Assembly (NCBI RefSeq): GCF_000247695.1
Contig: NW_004624784.1
Location: 14,647,457 to 14,711,456, forward strand
Source: Heterocephalus glaber
Lineage: Eukaryota; Chordata; Mammalia; Rodentia; Bathyergidae
Direction of reading: 5' to 3'
Length of the DNA stretch: 64,000 nt
A program made the position numbers and the translations under genes. Numbering within the stretch: the first letter of the stretch is position 1; the number at the start of each line of letters is the position of its first letter. The notes under the pieces were generated by a model, which was not told the origin of the DNA, did not search any database, and worked only from the letters and a program-made list of their open reading frames with translations. Positions 55,987 through 64,000 of this stretch are shown one piece after another.

Positions 55987-56116
55987 AGCTGATTCCCTCT
56001 CCCGCTCCCTCTTTGGGCGCCTAGCACCGCGAGCAGGAGGACGGGGGCCGGGCGGGGACAGGGGCGCCGGCGTAGCTGGACAGCGAGCCCTCGCCCAGCT
56101 TGCGTCGCCCCCACCC

Positions 56117-56174
56117 GGCCCCGGCCCCGGCCCCGGCCCCGGCCCCGGCCCCGGCCCCGGCCCTGGCCCCGGCG
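56117..56174 (+). repeat. (GGCCCC)9 hexanucleotide tract in the RNF26 leader
   Basis: Seven perfect GGCCCC units, one GGCCCT, and one more GGCCCC run from 56117 to 56170, followed by GGCG. The tract lies about 180 bases after the inferred start site and 370 bases before the RNF26 ATG. The complementary strand reads GGGGCC. Confidence 0.9.
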
Positions 56175-56541
56175 AGATCCCATCTCACCCATTCCGGTTC
56201 TCATCCAGGTCTGACCCTTTACTTGGCCGTGGTACGCAACACCAGGCCTCCAAGGCAGAGTTCTCTCTTCCAGCTCAGGCTCGCCTTCATTTTAGAGATG
56301 TTGGGTCTCTTGCCTTCTAACCAGCCCTCTTTCAAAACCAGTACTCTTGGAGCGACGCCTGACCCCCTTTGCCTCTAGGAAGACTCCAGTCCACTTCTTC
56401 CTTACATCTAACTCCCTGGGTTAGAGACTGTTCACTTTCCTTCCAGATGAATCCTTGACTCCCTGAAATATTGACAACCTTGACAGCACCCTCAATTCAA
56501 GAGCCAGCCTTCCTTTTTGGACTAGCCTCCATAGCCCTATC

Positions 56542-57843
56542 ATGGAGGCTGTGTACCTGGTAGTGAACGGGGTGGGCCTGGTGCTGGACATGCTGACCTT
56601 TGTGTTGGATCTCAACTTCCTGCTGGTGTCCTCCCTCCTGGCTTCCCTGGCCTGGCTCCTGGCCTTCATCTACAACCTGCCGCACACGGTACTGACCAGT
56701 CTTCTGCACTTGGGCCGTGGTGTTGTGCTTTCACTGCTGGCCTTGATTGAAGCTTTGGTAAGGTTCACCTTTGGAGGCTTGCAGGCCTTGTGTACCCTGC
56801 TCTACAGCTGCTACTCCGGCCTGGAGAGCCTAAAGCTCCTTGGGCACTTGGCTTCCCATGGGGCTCTGCGGAGCCGTGAGATCCTGCACCGGGGTGTCCT
56901 CAATGTGGTCTCCTGCGGCCATGCTTTGCTGCACCAGGCCTGTGACATCTGTGCCATTGCCATGAGCCTGGTGGCCTATGTGATCAACAGTCTGGTCAAC
57001 ATCTGCCTCATTGGCACACAGAACCTCTTCTCCCTGGTACTGGCCCTGTGGGATGTGGTGATGGGACCTCTGTGGAGGATGACGGACATTGTGGCTGCTT
57101 TCTTAGCCCACATTTCCAGCAGTGCTGTGGCCATGGCCATCCTCCTTTGGACCCCCTGCCAACTAGTACTGGAGCTGTTGGCCACAGCTGCCCGCCTCCT
57201 GGCCAGCTTTGTGCTTGTCAATCTCACAGGTCTGGCTTTGCTGGCTTGTGTGCTGGCAGTGACTGTGACTGTGTTGCACCCGGACCTCACACTGAGGCTG
57301 GCCACCCGAGCACTCAGTCAGCTCCATGCCCGGCCATCCTATCACCGGCTCCGAGAGGATGTTGTTCGGCTCTCTCGCCTAGCGCTAGGATTAGAAGCCT
57401 GGCGCAGAGTCTGGAGTCGCAGCCTCCAGCTGGCAAGCTGGCTGAACCGAGGTGGGGCACCTGGGGCTCCCCAAGGTGGCCCTAGGAGGGTGTTCTTGGC
57501 CAGGGTCCCGGGACAAGACACTCTTCCTGAAGGAGTCCCCAGATCAGAGGCAGAAGAGGAGGTGGTCAGGATCATCAGAGCAACACCTGCCCGGGGCCGG
57601 GAGAGGCTCAATGAGGAGGAGGCTACAGCTGGGCAAGACCCATGGAAGTTGCTGAAGGAGCAAGAGGAGCGGAAGAAGTGTGTCATCTGCCAGGACCAGA
57701 GCAAGACTGTGCTGCTCCTCCCCTGCCGACACCTGTGCCTGTGCCAGGCCTGCACTGAAATCCTCATGCGTCACCCCATCTACCACCGCAACTGCCCGCT
57801 CTGCCGCCGGGGCATCCTACAGACTCTCAATGTCTACCTCTGA
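56542..57843 (+). CDS. RNF26: RNF26, ER-membrane RING-type E3 ubiquitin ligase
   Basis: RNF26 is a multi-pass membrane ubiquitin ligase of the endoplasmic reticulum that organises perinuclear endosomes and acts on STING. The uninterrupted frame encodes 433 residues, the family's usual length. Residues 1 to about 260 are very hydrophobic, with some five or six membrane segments. Residues 265-370 form a basic, Pro/Gly-containing cytosolic linker. A C-terminal C3HC4 RING follows, with Cys380/Cys383 (CVIC), Cys395, His397, Cys399/Cys401, Cys404 and Cys418/Cys421 (CPLC). The protein ends LNVYL. The start MEAVYLVVNG is the first long in-frame ATG and matches the family N terminus. The coding region has no intron, as in human. 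Nothing in the frame looks damaged. Confidence 0.98.
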   Translation: MEAVYLVVNGVGLVLDMLTFVLDLNFLLVSSLLASLAWLLAFIYNLPHTVLTSLLHLGRGVVLSLLALIEALVRFTFGGLQALCTLLYSCYSGLESLKLLGHLASHGALRSREILHRGVLNVVSCGHALLHQACDICAIAMSLVAYVINSLVNICLIGTQNLFSLVLALWDVVMGPLWRMTDIVAAFLAHISSSAVAMAILLWTPCQLVLELLATAARLLASFVLVNLTGLALLACVLAVTVTVLHPDLTLRLATRALSQLHARPSYHRLREDVVRLSRLALGLEAWRRVWSRSLQLASWLNRGGAPGAPQGGPRRVFLARVPGQDTLPEGVPRSEAEEEVVRIIRATPARGRERLNEEEATAGQDPWKLLKEQEERKKCVICQDQSKTVLLLPCRHLCLCQACTEILMRHPIYHRNCPLCRRGILQTLNVYL

Positions 57844-58735
57844 AGATGCTCTCCCTGCCCGCCACCCTCCATGCTCCATGCAGGCACCTGTGCTAGGACA
57901 GCATCAGCACCTCACCTCTGGTCCTGTCCTGAATCCCCTCTTGCCCCCATGGCTTCTTGCCAGGCCTCAAGCCATACATCCAGGACTTGTTGCATGTGGG
58001 ACAGTCTGGAAGACTGCATCTAGGGGGCCAGGGTAACATAGTTCTCTGTTCCTGGTGGGTCCCTGTAATGCTGGGGGTGGTGAGTATGTCACTATGCAAG
58101 GGCCCTGACACCGCTGGCTGTGCTCTCCTCCGGCCAACCCAAGCCCCAATCAGCCGCCAGCCTCTGGGGCCGGCCCTTCTCTGCTTCTGGCTTTTCTGTT
58201 GGGGGTTTGTAGGTTCTTTCCCTGCCTCCTTCCCCCTCCTGCCCACTGCCTCAGCTTTTGCAGCCACAGCACACCAGTGTCATTTGGGTATTTTGGCGAC
58301 TCATGGGCCTTGGAATGATCTTGAACCTCTGTGTTCAGCCAGAACCCCTCGGCTCTCCTGGGTTTGAGGGTAGAATCTCTCAGGTGCCCGTAGAGCCACT
58401 TCTGCCTCTCATAATCTTAGAAGGCTCCCTCCCAATCTGATCAAAAAGCTGGGGTTGGGCATTTACCCCTGTTGGTGGAGGGCGCATCTCCACCTGGCTT
58501 TGGGACCATGTATTCTGGGGTGCCCAACCTCCACTGGGAGCCTTAGGAGAGTTGACCAGATTTCTACTCCCCGCCTCACATAAGATAGTGGGATTCCTTT
58601 CTTTGTCTCTCCTTGGCATTGGGGAGGGCATATTTCACTAGGGTCCAAGTAGAAGGAGCCAGGGCCTAGGGGCACACACCTCCCTGGGGGGTCCATCTGC
58701 CCATTTTCTGATGAATAAAGTTAGGTTGCCAGCTC
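57844..58735 (+). other. RNF26: RNF26 3' UTR
   Basis: This non-coding tail of about 0.9 kb runs to just after the AATAAA at 58714. Confidence 0.75.
58714..58719 (+). terminator. RNF26: RNF26 poly(A) signal
   Basis: AATAAA lies in TGATGAATAAAGTTAGG, about 0.87 kb after the stop. A GT-rich run follows at 58740. Confidence 0.8.
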
Positions 58736-59994
58736 TGACTGTGTGTGTCTCTGTGGGCAGCTGGTCAAGTTACAGGCCTGGCAGCAGGGTCTTTGAATCC
58801 TGCTGGATTTAACAGTAGAAGTGTGGTCTCCGGAGAGTGCTGTGGCAAGGGGAGAGTCCGTGCCAGGCAGGGCTGGGTTAGCTCTTACCCCCTCCGTTTT
58901 GTCCTTGTCATCACGGCTCTGGAAAAGCCTTCTCCAAGTCTCCGTGTCCCCTCACCCTCACTAATTATTTGCTTGTGGAGCAGAATGTGAATTTCTTGAC
59001 TCTGGAGTCCACCTTTACAGGACGGGACTTAGAGTCCAGTCTACCCTCTGATCCCTGTAGGAGCTGGTGCTTGTCTTTGTGTCTTTTGGCACCGAGCCGG
59101 TCACTGAAGGGCTGGAGAATGGCCAACGGACCTGGTGGGGAGCAGGGAGCTGGCGCCCAGGACGCCTGAGGCCTATCTGGTGCCCTTGGGGCCCAGGCCC
59201 CATTGATCAAAGCTGCCCTCACATGACCAAGAGGAGGGGCACCTCCCCATAATTATATGTTACATCGAGGAGGACAATGCCTGGGACTGTCATTTGGTTT
59301 ATACTTGTTTTTTTTGAGACAGTTTTACTGTGTAGTTCAGGCTGGCCTTGAACCAGCCTCAGCCTCCCAAGTGGTGGGATTACAGGGATGTGCCACCACA
59401 CCTGGCAAGGGACTGTTTGGAACCGGGAAGGATTGGTCCTGAAGAACTCAGGTTGAGAGGCTGAGCACAGAGACAAAGCTGAGTTTATTGGTATTAGGTT
59501 GGGTTGAGGGCAGGCTGGGATCAGGAGGTGGCACAGGAGGTGAGCCTCGAGGAAATCTGTGGCTCAGCCCACCCAGGCTGTGTCCCGCACGGCGAGGGGA
59601 GGGGCGGCTCTTTCTCCCCTTCCTGAGCCCTGGTCAGGGAGCTGAGCAAGGGGAAACTTAGCTCCTTCTAGTCTCTGTTTAATGTGGCATAAACATTTTA
59701 TGAGGTTAGATAAACTTCCTGAGCTGGGAGCAAAGGACCCCCTTTCCCTCCACCCCCATCTGGAATTCCTTTGGCAGATTTTAATACCCTTTCTCCTAAC
59801 CACCCCCAGAAATTCCCAGTTGCTGCATTCTGGAGCTGGCGTGGCCCCTTGTGGCCATCTCAGGAACTACTTAGGACAAGCATCTGTTGAGTTAGAAATG
59901 TGTATCCTGTGCCTCGTGGTTCCATTCCCCTTTCTGCCTGTGCACCCCTGCTGCGATCCTCAGAAACAGCATCTCATGAAAGGCTGAAGCCAGT
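58736..59994. other. RNF26/C1QTNF5 intergenic spacer
   Basis: This spacer separates two convergent genes. It holds one B1 SINE (59308-59406). A minus-strand AATAAA at 59484-59489 could be a distal C1QTNF5 end. Otherwise I see nothing. Confidence 0.6.
59308..59406 (-). mobile_element. B1 SINE, internally deleted
   Basis: 'tgagacagttttactg ... ggtgggattacaggg' between RNF26 and C1QTNF5. Confidence 0.8.
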
Positions 59995-60010
59995 AGGAGG
60001 GTTTTTTAGA

Positions 60011-60016
60011 TTTATT
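60011..60016 (-). terminator. C1QTNF5: C1QTNF5 poly(A) signal
   Basis: Plus-strand TTTATT reads AATAAA on the minus strand, about 0.3 kb after the C1QTNF5 stop. Confidence 0.7.
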
Positions 60017-60314
60017 GAGGGAATCTGAGTAAAGGGCCGGCCCTGGGAGAGGAGGGATGGAAGAGGAAAGAGGAAGCGGAGGACCGGGAGGAGAGCACCC
60101 CACCTTGGAGTCCTGGACTGAGCAGCCGGGGACCCACGCTTGCAGCACAGTACGCTCCTGTCTGGGGCAGAAATACAGCCTCATGCTGCTTTGCTGGCAG
60201 CAGGACCGAGGGACCCCCTACTCCACTTCTCTAGTCATTCACAATATTGCAGGGGGCCAGCCCTCCTGGATGTGGGGTCACTGTGGACCCTCCTCCTCTA
60301 GGAGCCAGCGAGCA

Positions 60315-60832
60315 CTAGGCGAAGACTGGAGAGCTGTGCCAGTCGGAGTAGACGAGAAATCCAGAGAAGGTGCTGTCGGTCTTGATGCTTGCATAGATGC
60401 CAGGGTAATCACCCACGCCCACCTGCACCCACACCTGGTCCTCGGGCTCCAGCCTCACCATGGCACCCCCCGAGAGCGAGGCTGGCTTGGGCCACCCCCC
60501 GAAAAACTGGAAGAAAGAGGCGATGGACTCGCCGTTCTTGACCAGATCGAACTGCAAGCTGGCCCGATAGACGGTGGCGTGGACGGCGAAGTAGTAGAGT
60601 CCGGGCACCTGGCAGGTGAACTTGCCGGTGGCGGGGTCGTAATGTCCCTGCTCGTTCACCAGTACGCGGTCAAAGGGCAGGGGCGCGTCTGTCGGCGGTG
60701 GCACCCGGCTCTCCGAGCGCTTGGCGCTGAAGGCGGAGCGCGGGGGCACGGAGCACTCCCCGGCAGGTCCAGCTGCCCCCACGGGGCCCGCCTCTCCTCG
60801 CGGCCCGGGCTCCCCGCGTGGCCCCGGCAGTC
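60315..60832 (-). CDS. C1QTNF5: C1QTNF5 coding exon 2 (collagen end and C1q domain)
   Basis: The acceptor is ..cgcgcag and the stop TAG is at 60317-60315. It encodes [16 protein letters not shown] and the entire C1q head. Confidence 0.96.
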
Positions 60833-61463
60833 CTGCGCGGGAACGGCACGGTTAGGGTGAGGGTGCAGAGAGCCGCTGAGCCGCTGCACAGCGGGGTGGA
60901 GAAGGGCGCCTCCACAAGAACCCCCTCCCCTCCCGTCGTCTCTAAGCCCTCCCAGACACCACCTCCTGGGGTAAGTGCCTCCCTCTTCCAAGGTACTTTG
61001 TCCCCGCTTCCTACAGGGCTTGGGACAGATCTGGGGGGCTGGGCAAAGAGGGTCCCCAGAGTTCGGGCTGAGTCACTCCCCACCCCCTATCTCGCCTGTG
61101 CCCCTCGGATGGTGGGATGGAGGGGAGGGGAAAGGGGGAGGGCAGCGCCCCCTGGCGGGAGCTCCGAACCCTACAAACCCGGAGGCCACCCGAGAACTGG
61201 AGCAGGAGGACCGGGGATTCCAGGGACCGCGTCGAAGGTGCTTTCTTACCCGGCCTCCCACCCTCTCCTTTCTCTCCCGGAGCGCCAGGCGCACCGTCGC
61301 GTCCGTCGCGTCCGTCGCGTCCGGGCAGGCCCTGGCTTCCGTGGTGGCCAGGCGTGCCTGGAAGGCCGGGGTGTCCCCGGCACAGGCTGGGGATCTTGTT
61401 GTCGTCCAGCGGGGCCGAGCCGAACGCCAGGCCCAGAAGTAGCAGGGCGAAGAGCAGCCTCAT
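60315..61463 (-). CDS. C1QTNF5: C1QTNF5 (CTRP5), complement C1q/TNF-related protein 5, complete
   Basis: CTRP5 is a secreted short-chain collagen with a C1q head, made by the retinal pigment epithelium. In people, a head-domain Ser163 change causes late-onset retinal degeneration. Two coding exons (61250-61463 and 60315-60832) give 243 residues, the same as human. Order: signal peptide (about 1-15, [15 protein letters not shown]), a short N-terminal segment with one Cys, collagen Gly-X-Y repeats (about 30-98) including a three-fold GRD run, then a C1q domain from about 100 to the C terminus ([35 protein letters not shown]). It ends WHSSPVFA. The head residues [14 protein letters not shown] are intact. 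The gene lies on the same strand as MFRP and downstream of it. Confidence 0.97.
61145..61158 (-). promoter_or_regulatory. CTCF-like motif in the C1QTNF5 intron
   Basis: GCGCCCCCTGGCGG reads CCGCCAGGGGGCGC on the minus strand, essentially the CTCF consensus core. It sits in the intron between the two C1QTNF5 coding exons. Confidence 0.6.
61250..61463 (-). CDS. C1QTNF5: C1QTNF5 coding exon 1 (signal peptide and collagen start)
   Basis: The ATG is at 61463-61461 and the donor is GTAAGA after CCGG. It encodes the signal peptide and Gly-X-Y repeats including [11 protein letters not shown] good acceptor (ccgccccacag) at 61507 suggests the exon begins at 61506 with a 43-base leader. Confidence 0.94.
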
Positions 61464-62622
61464 GGTACTGGCACCTGGAGCCCAAACGCCAGAGTCCTCT
61501 CGAAGTCTGTGGGGCGGGCAGGGCTGGAATCGGGACCCAGAATCCCGGGGACGCCTCGCTCCCCACCCCGGTGCAGCACCGCCGGTTCCCACCCCTGCCA
61601 CTCCCTGGAATCCCAAGCCGATTCAGCCGCGCGAGGGGGTGAAGCCATGGGCGCCTTAGACCCCCGAGCCCGGGGGCACAGGCCAGAGGGAAAGGAGAGG
61701 CCGGCCCTGACTCCCTGCCCAACCCAGCCGGCGCCCAGAAGTCCCGCAGCCCCCTCCTCCACTCCACCCCACCCCCTGCGCCAGACTCACCCCCGCCCGG
61801 CTCCCGGCTACTGGAGCTCTCGATTGGCCTCCTTTGGGGCGCTGCCCTGTCGGGACCCTCCAGCTGGTCCTGCTCCCGCCCCCGAACTTCTCCCCAGCTG
61901 ATCACCCCCTCCCCTTCTCCTCCCCTGGTGCTGCCCTGGTTCGCTCCCTGCCGACTCCGTTCCTCCCAGACTCCAGAGGAAACCAGTTGTTCAGGGCTCC
62001 CGGCCGGGAAATAGCAGGGAAATAACTCGTGGTGTCGCCCGGCGGGCGGCCAAAATTTGGGGGGAGAGATGAGGGGGAGGAAGGCTTGAGCTGGGCACAG
62101 AGAGGCTGAACCGTGAGACACTCAGGGCTCCTCCTATTCCCAGAGGCGGGAGGGAGAGATGGTGCACTGACAGAGGCCAGGGACAAGACTCTAGCTGGGG
62201 ACAACTGGACCAGCAGAGAGCCAGCTGGACCCAGGCTTAGAACAGGGCCTGCCACATCAGTAGGCATTCACTACAGCTTGTGACTAAATGTGAAAGCTGA
62301 AGCGCAGGTGACAGAACTTGAAAAGGCAGACGGAAAAGGGGAAGGCAGAAGAGGGGAAATCTGGGTCAGAGACTCCGATGGGAAACTGTAGATTGTCCAA
62401 TGGCGCCCCTATGGCCCCTCTGGCAAATAAAGGGGCAGGAAAGAGGTGAGGGTGGGAGCGTTCCATTAAGCTGGGGGTGGGGGCTCATCCTCCTCCTCCC
62501 TGGGGCCTCCTAGGGGGGGATGTGCAGAGTCCCCAGCAAAGGTCCCTCTTCCTTTGCTCCCTCCCTGCCCACCCGCATTGGCAAAGGAGGCCGGGCAGGC
62601 AGAGGACAGGGCCGGCTTCAGG
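61464..62622 (-). other. MFRP 3' region / C1QTNF5 leader and possible internal promoter
   Basis: This sequence separates the MFRP stop from the C1QTNF5 ATG. No minus-strand AATAAA or ATTAAA is present, consistent with the dicistronic MFRP/C1QTNF5 transcript known in human and mouse. A donor (GTGAGT) at 61790 and an acceptor at 61507 predict a non-coding C1QTNF5 exon ending at 61791. GC-rich sequence with an inverted CCAAT box near 61823 could be an internal promoter. Confidence 0.55.
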
Positions 62623-62847
62623 TCAGGGCTGGGCACACGTCTCCAGGCCAGCTGCCTCAGGCAGCCTGTTGCAGTTGAAGGGCCAAGGGGTGCCCAGTTG
62701 GGCCAGGCCAGACTGACACTGGCGCTCTGCCTCGTGGCAGACAGACCTGCAAGGGGGAAGGATGCTGCCTAGTGGGGTGCAGCGAGGCACGAGCAACCCA
62801 CAGAGGAGCCTCCGGAAATTCTGGTAGCAGGGAAGACTTGTCAGGCT
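62623..62847 (-). CDS. MFRP: MFRP last coding exon (Frizzled domain, C-terminal part)
   Basis: It has 75 codons with acceptor ttcctcctacag. It carries the Frizzled cysteines in [26 protein letters not shown] and FNC, and ends ETCAQP with TGA at 62625-62623. Confidence 0.94.
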   Translation of the reverse strand, partial: SLTSLPCYQNFRRLLCGLLVPRCTPLGSILPPCRSVCHEAERQCQSGLAQLGTPWPFNCNRLPEAAGLETCAQP

Positions 62848-64000
62848 CTGTAGGAGGAAGAGGTTGGCCTCAGCTACCTGTTCCTCGGACTCCCTCCCTT
62901 TTCTGTGGCCTCCCTCCTGGTCTCTGCCTCTGCTCCAGCACCTTGTAGCCTCTGAGGATATCGATCACTTCATCCTGGGTGGCCATGCCCACCCAGATAT
63001 TCGGGAAGGCTGTGGTGTTGTAGCTCAGACCCGTACACATCTCTACCTGGATGGGTTCACAGACCAGCACTGCAGGGATGGGAGAGGAGGATCACTGTGG
63101 GGATGAGCCACTTCAGTGCTCTAGGCTCTTGCTGTCACTGGGTCAGACAAGAGTGGTTGTGAGAACCCGAGGAGATAGCAAGGAGAGATGCAGTATACAC
63201 CTGCTGCATCCTCATGAGCCTGCTCCAAGCATCATTCGCCAGCCCTGGGGGTCATGAAGGAACCTCTTTGATTTCAGGGAACATGAAGCACCCACATATG
63301 CAGGGAAAGTTCTGGAAGAATCTTTTTCTTTTTTCAGGTAAAAAAATCTCACCTTCCTCTCTGAAGTGAGGTGTGGAGAGACTCTGTATGTAAGAAGCCC
63401 CAATCATTGATTCCCAGAGTCCCATGTCACTCTGAGGTGACACTAATTACCACTGCCCCTCCAGCTGAAAGTCTCTCTAGGACTCTGTGAAGTGGCCCCG
63501 AGTCAGAAGTGAGGTCCAGCTGGCTCCCTGGACCAATCAGGGAGGAGGGCAGGGGATGTTGGGCAGTGTGCTTGGCAGGGTTTCTGTGAGTTGGACATTC
63601 AGTTTGCCTGGGCCCGTGGGCCTTGTTCGGGTTGTCAGGGGCAGGCTCCTCACCTGGGGGTGGAAACACGGGGCTGCTGCAGTTGTCCTTGCTGCCATCT
63701 GCACAGCCTCTCCACAAGTCACAAATCCACTGCAGATCCCTACACCCTCCATCCTGGCAGAAGAACTCTCTGGGCCCACAGGGGTCTGTAGGCACAGGGG
63801 GCATGGCGGTAGCCTGGGACATGCCTCTCCTCCACTGTCCTCCATGTGCCTTGACCAAGTCCAGAGCCCATCTCTGTTCCTCTGCTGCCCACACCCACCC
63901 ACCCAGGGGCACCTACTCTCTGTGGCATTCAATGCCCGGTAGCTGGCTGAGAAGCCCCCATTGCTGAAGCCATGTTCTGTCCTGAAGAACACAGCCAGTT
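62623..64000 (-). CDS. MFRP: MFRP, membrane frizzled-related protein, C-terminal exons (partial)
   Basis: MFRP is a type II membrane protein of the retinal pigment epithelium and ciliary body needed for normal eye length; loss causes nanophthalmos or retinal degeneration. Four exons are present: 63917 to beyond 64000, 63654-63785, 62942-63069 and 62623-62847. They encode, in order, the end of a CUB domain ([18 protein letters not shown]), an LDL-receptor class A module ([13 protein letters not shown] through DGSKDNC), and a C-terminal Frizzled cysteine-rich domain ([18 protein letters not shown], then [18 protein letters not shown] and [14 protein letters not shown]), ending CAQP and TGA. Phases agree across all junctions. 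The N terminus, membrane helix and first CUB/LDLa lie beyond the window. The LDLa module has Lys where the acidic SDE-type calcium ligand is usual. Confidence 0.95.
62942..63069 (-). CDS. MFRP: MFRP coding exon (Frizzled domain start)
   Basis: It encodes [26 protein letters not shown] and IDILRGYK, with acceptor ccctgcag and donor GTGCTG. Confidence 0.93.
63654..63785 (-). CDS. MFRP: MFRP coding exon (LDL-receptor class A module)
   Basis: It encodes [35 protein letters not shown] and SPVFPPP, with acceptor tgcctacag and donor GTGAGG. Confidence 0.93.
63917..64000 (-). CDS. MFRP: MFRP coding exon (end of CUB domain), cut by the window edge
   Basis: It encodes [18 protein letters not shown] through ALNATE, with donor GTAGGT. 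Its 5' end is beyond the window. Confidence 0.9.

Noticed and set aside
55877..56320. 147-codon frame through the GGCCCC tract with a Gly-Pro run
   Set aside because: It has no ATG (starts at TTG) and no protein similarity. It is mentioned only for the repeat; conventional translation is not supported.
57048..57485. Frames shadowing the RNF26 coding region
   Set aside because: They lie in alternative frames of a clear 433-residue gene.
60057..60860. 267-codon plus-strand open frame antisense to C1QTNF5
   Set aside because: It mirrors the GC-rich codons of the C1QTNF5 C1q exon and has no recognisable domain or promoter.
61246..62121. 291-codon minus-strand frame overlapping C1QTNF5 exon 1 and its leader
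   Set aside because: It runs out of frame with the C1QTNF5 signal peptide and crosses the predicted splice sites. It is compositional.
1..64000. CRISPR arrays, operons, bacterial or phage genes
   Set aside because: The sequence is mammalian, with spliced genes and SINEs. The repeats are microsatellites and retroposons, not spaced direct repeats.

Overview
The window is nuclear DNA of a placental mammal, almost certainly a rodent outside the mouse/rat/hamster group. Support comes from B1 (7SL-derived) SINEs, fused B1-dID dimers, and many copies of a tRNA-like ID-type SINE with an A box (TAGCTCAGTGG) and a B box (GTTCGATCC), together with rodent-type L1 and ERVL-MaLR LTR fragments. I cannot name the species from sequence alone. 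Gene order CBL(+) - MCAM(-) - RNF26(+) - C1QTNF5(-) - MFRP(-) is the conserved order of human 11q23.3.

Layout. 1-24345: the 3' part of CBL, with seven coding exons between 4781 and 15327 and a roughly 9-kb 3' UTR ending near an AATAAA at 24340. 24620-33184: all of MCAM on the minus strand, 16 coding exons with consistent splice phases and a 645-residue product, tail-to-tail with CBL across about 0.3 kb. 33185-55600: about 22 kb without a recognised protein gene. It holds the MCAM CpG-rich promoter, an orphan GC-rich block (36.8-37.4 kb), nested SINE/LTR/L1 insertions, a strong CTCF-like motif (42585-42600) and a near full-length, inactivated minus-strand L1 (about 44.8-52.0 kb). 55690-58735: RNF26, with an uninterrupted coding region, an NF-Y/YY1-type promoter and a (GGCCCC)n hexanucleotide tract ahead of the start codon. 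59995-64000: C1QTNF5 and the 3' exons of MFRP, same strand, with no MFRP poly(A) signal visible between them, as expected for the known dicistronic MFRP/C1QTNF5 arrangement.

The genes do not form one pathway. CBL (RTK ubiquitin ligase), MCAM (endothelial/melanoma adhesion molecule) and RNF26 (ER-membrane ubiquitin ligase) are independent units. MFRP and C1QTNF5 act together at the retinal pigment epithelium. I found no wholly new biological system. The observations most worth a second look are the C9orf72-type hexanucleotide tract at RNF26, CTCF-like motifs, a repeated B1/L1 chimera, paired CRE palindromes at MCAM, and a SINE family whose insertions carry clear target-site duplications.
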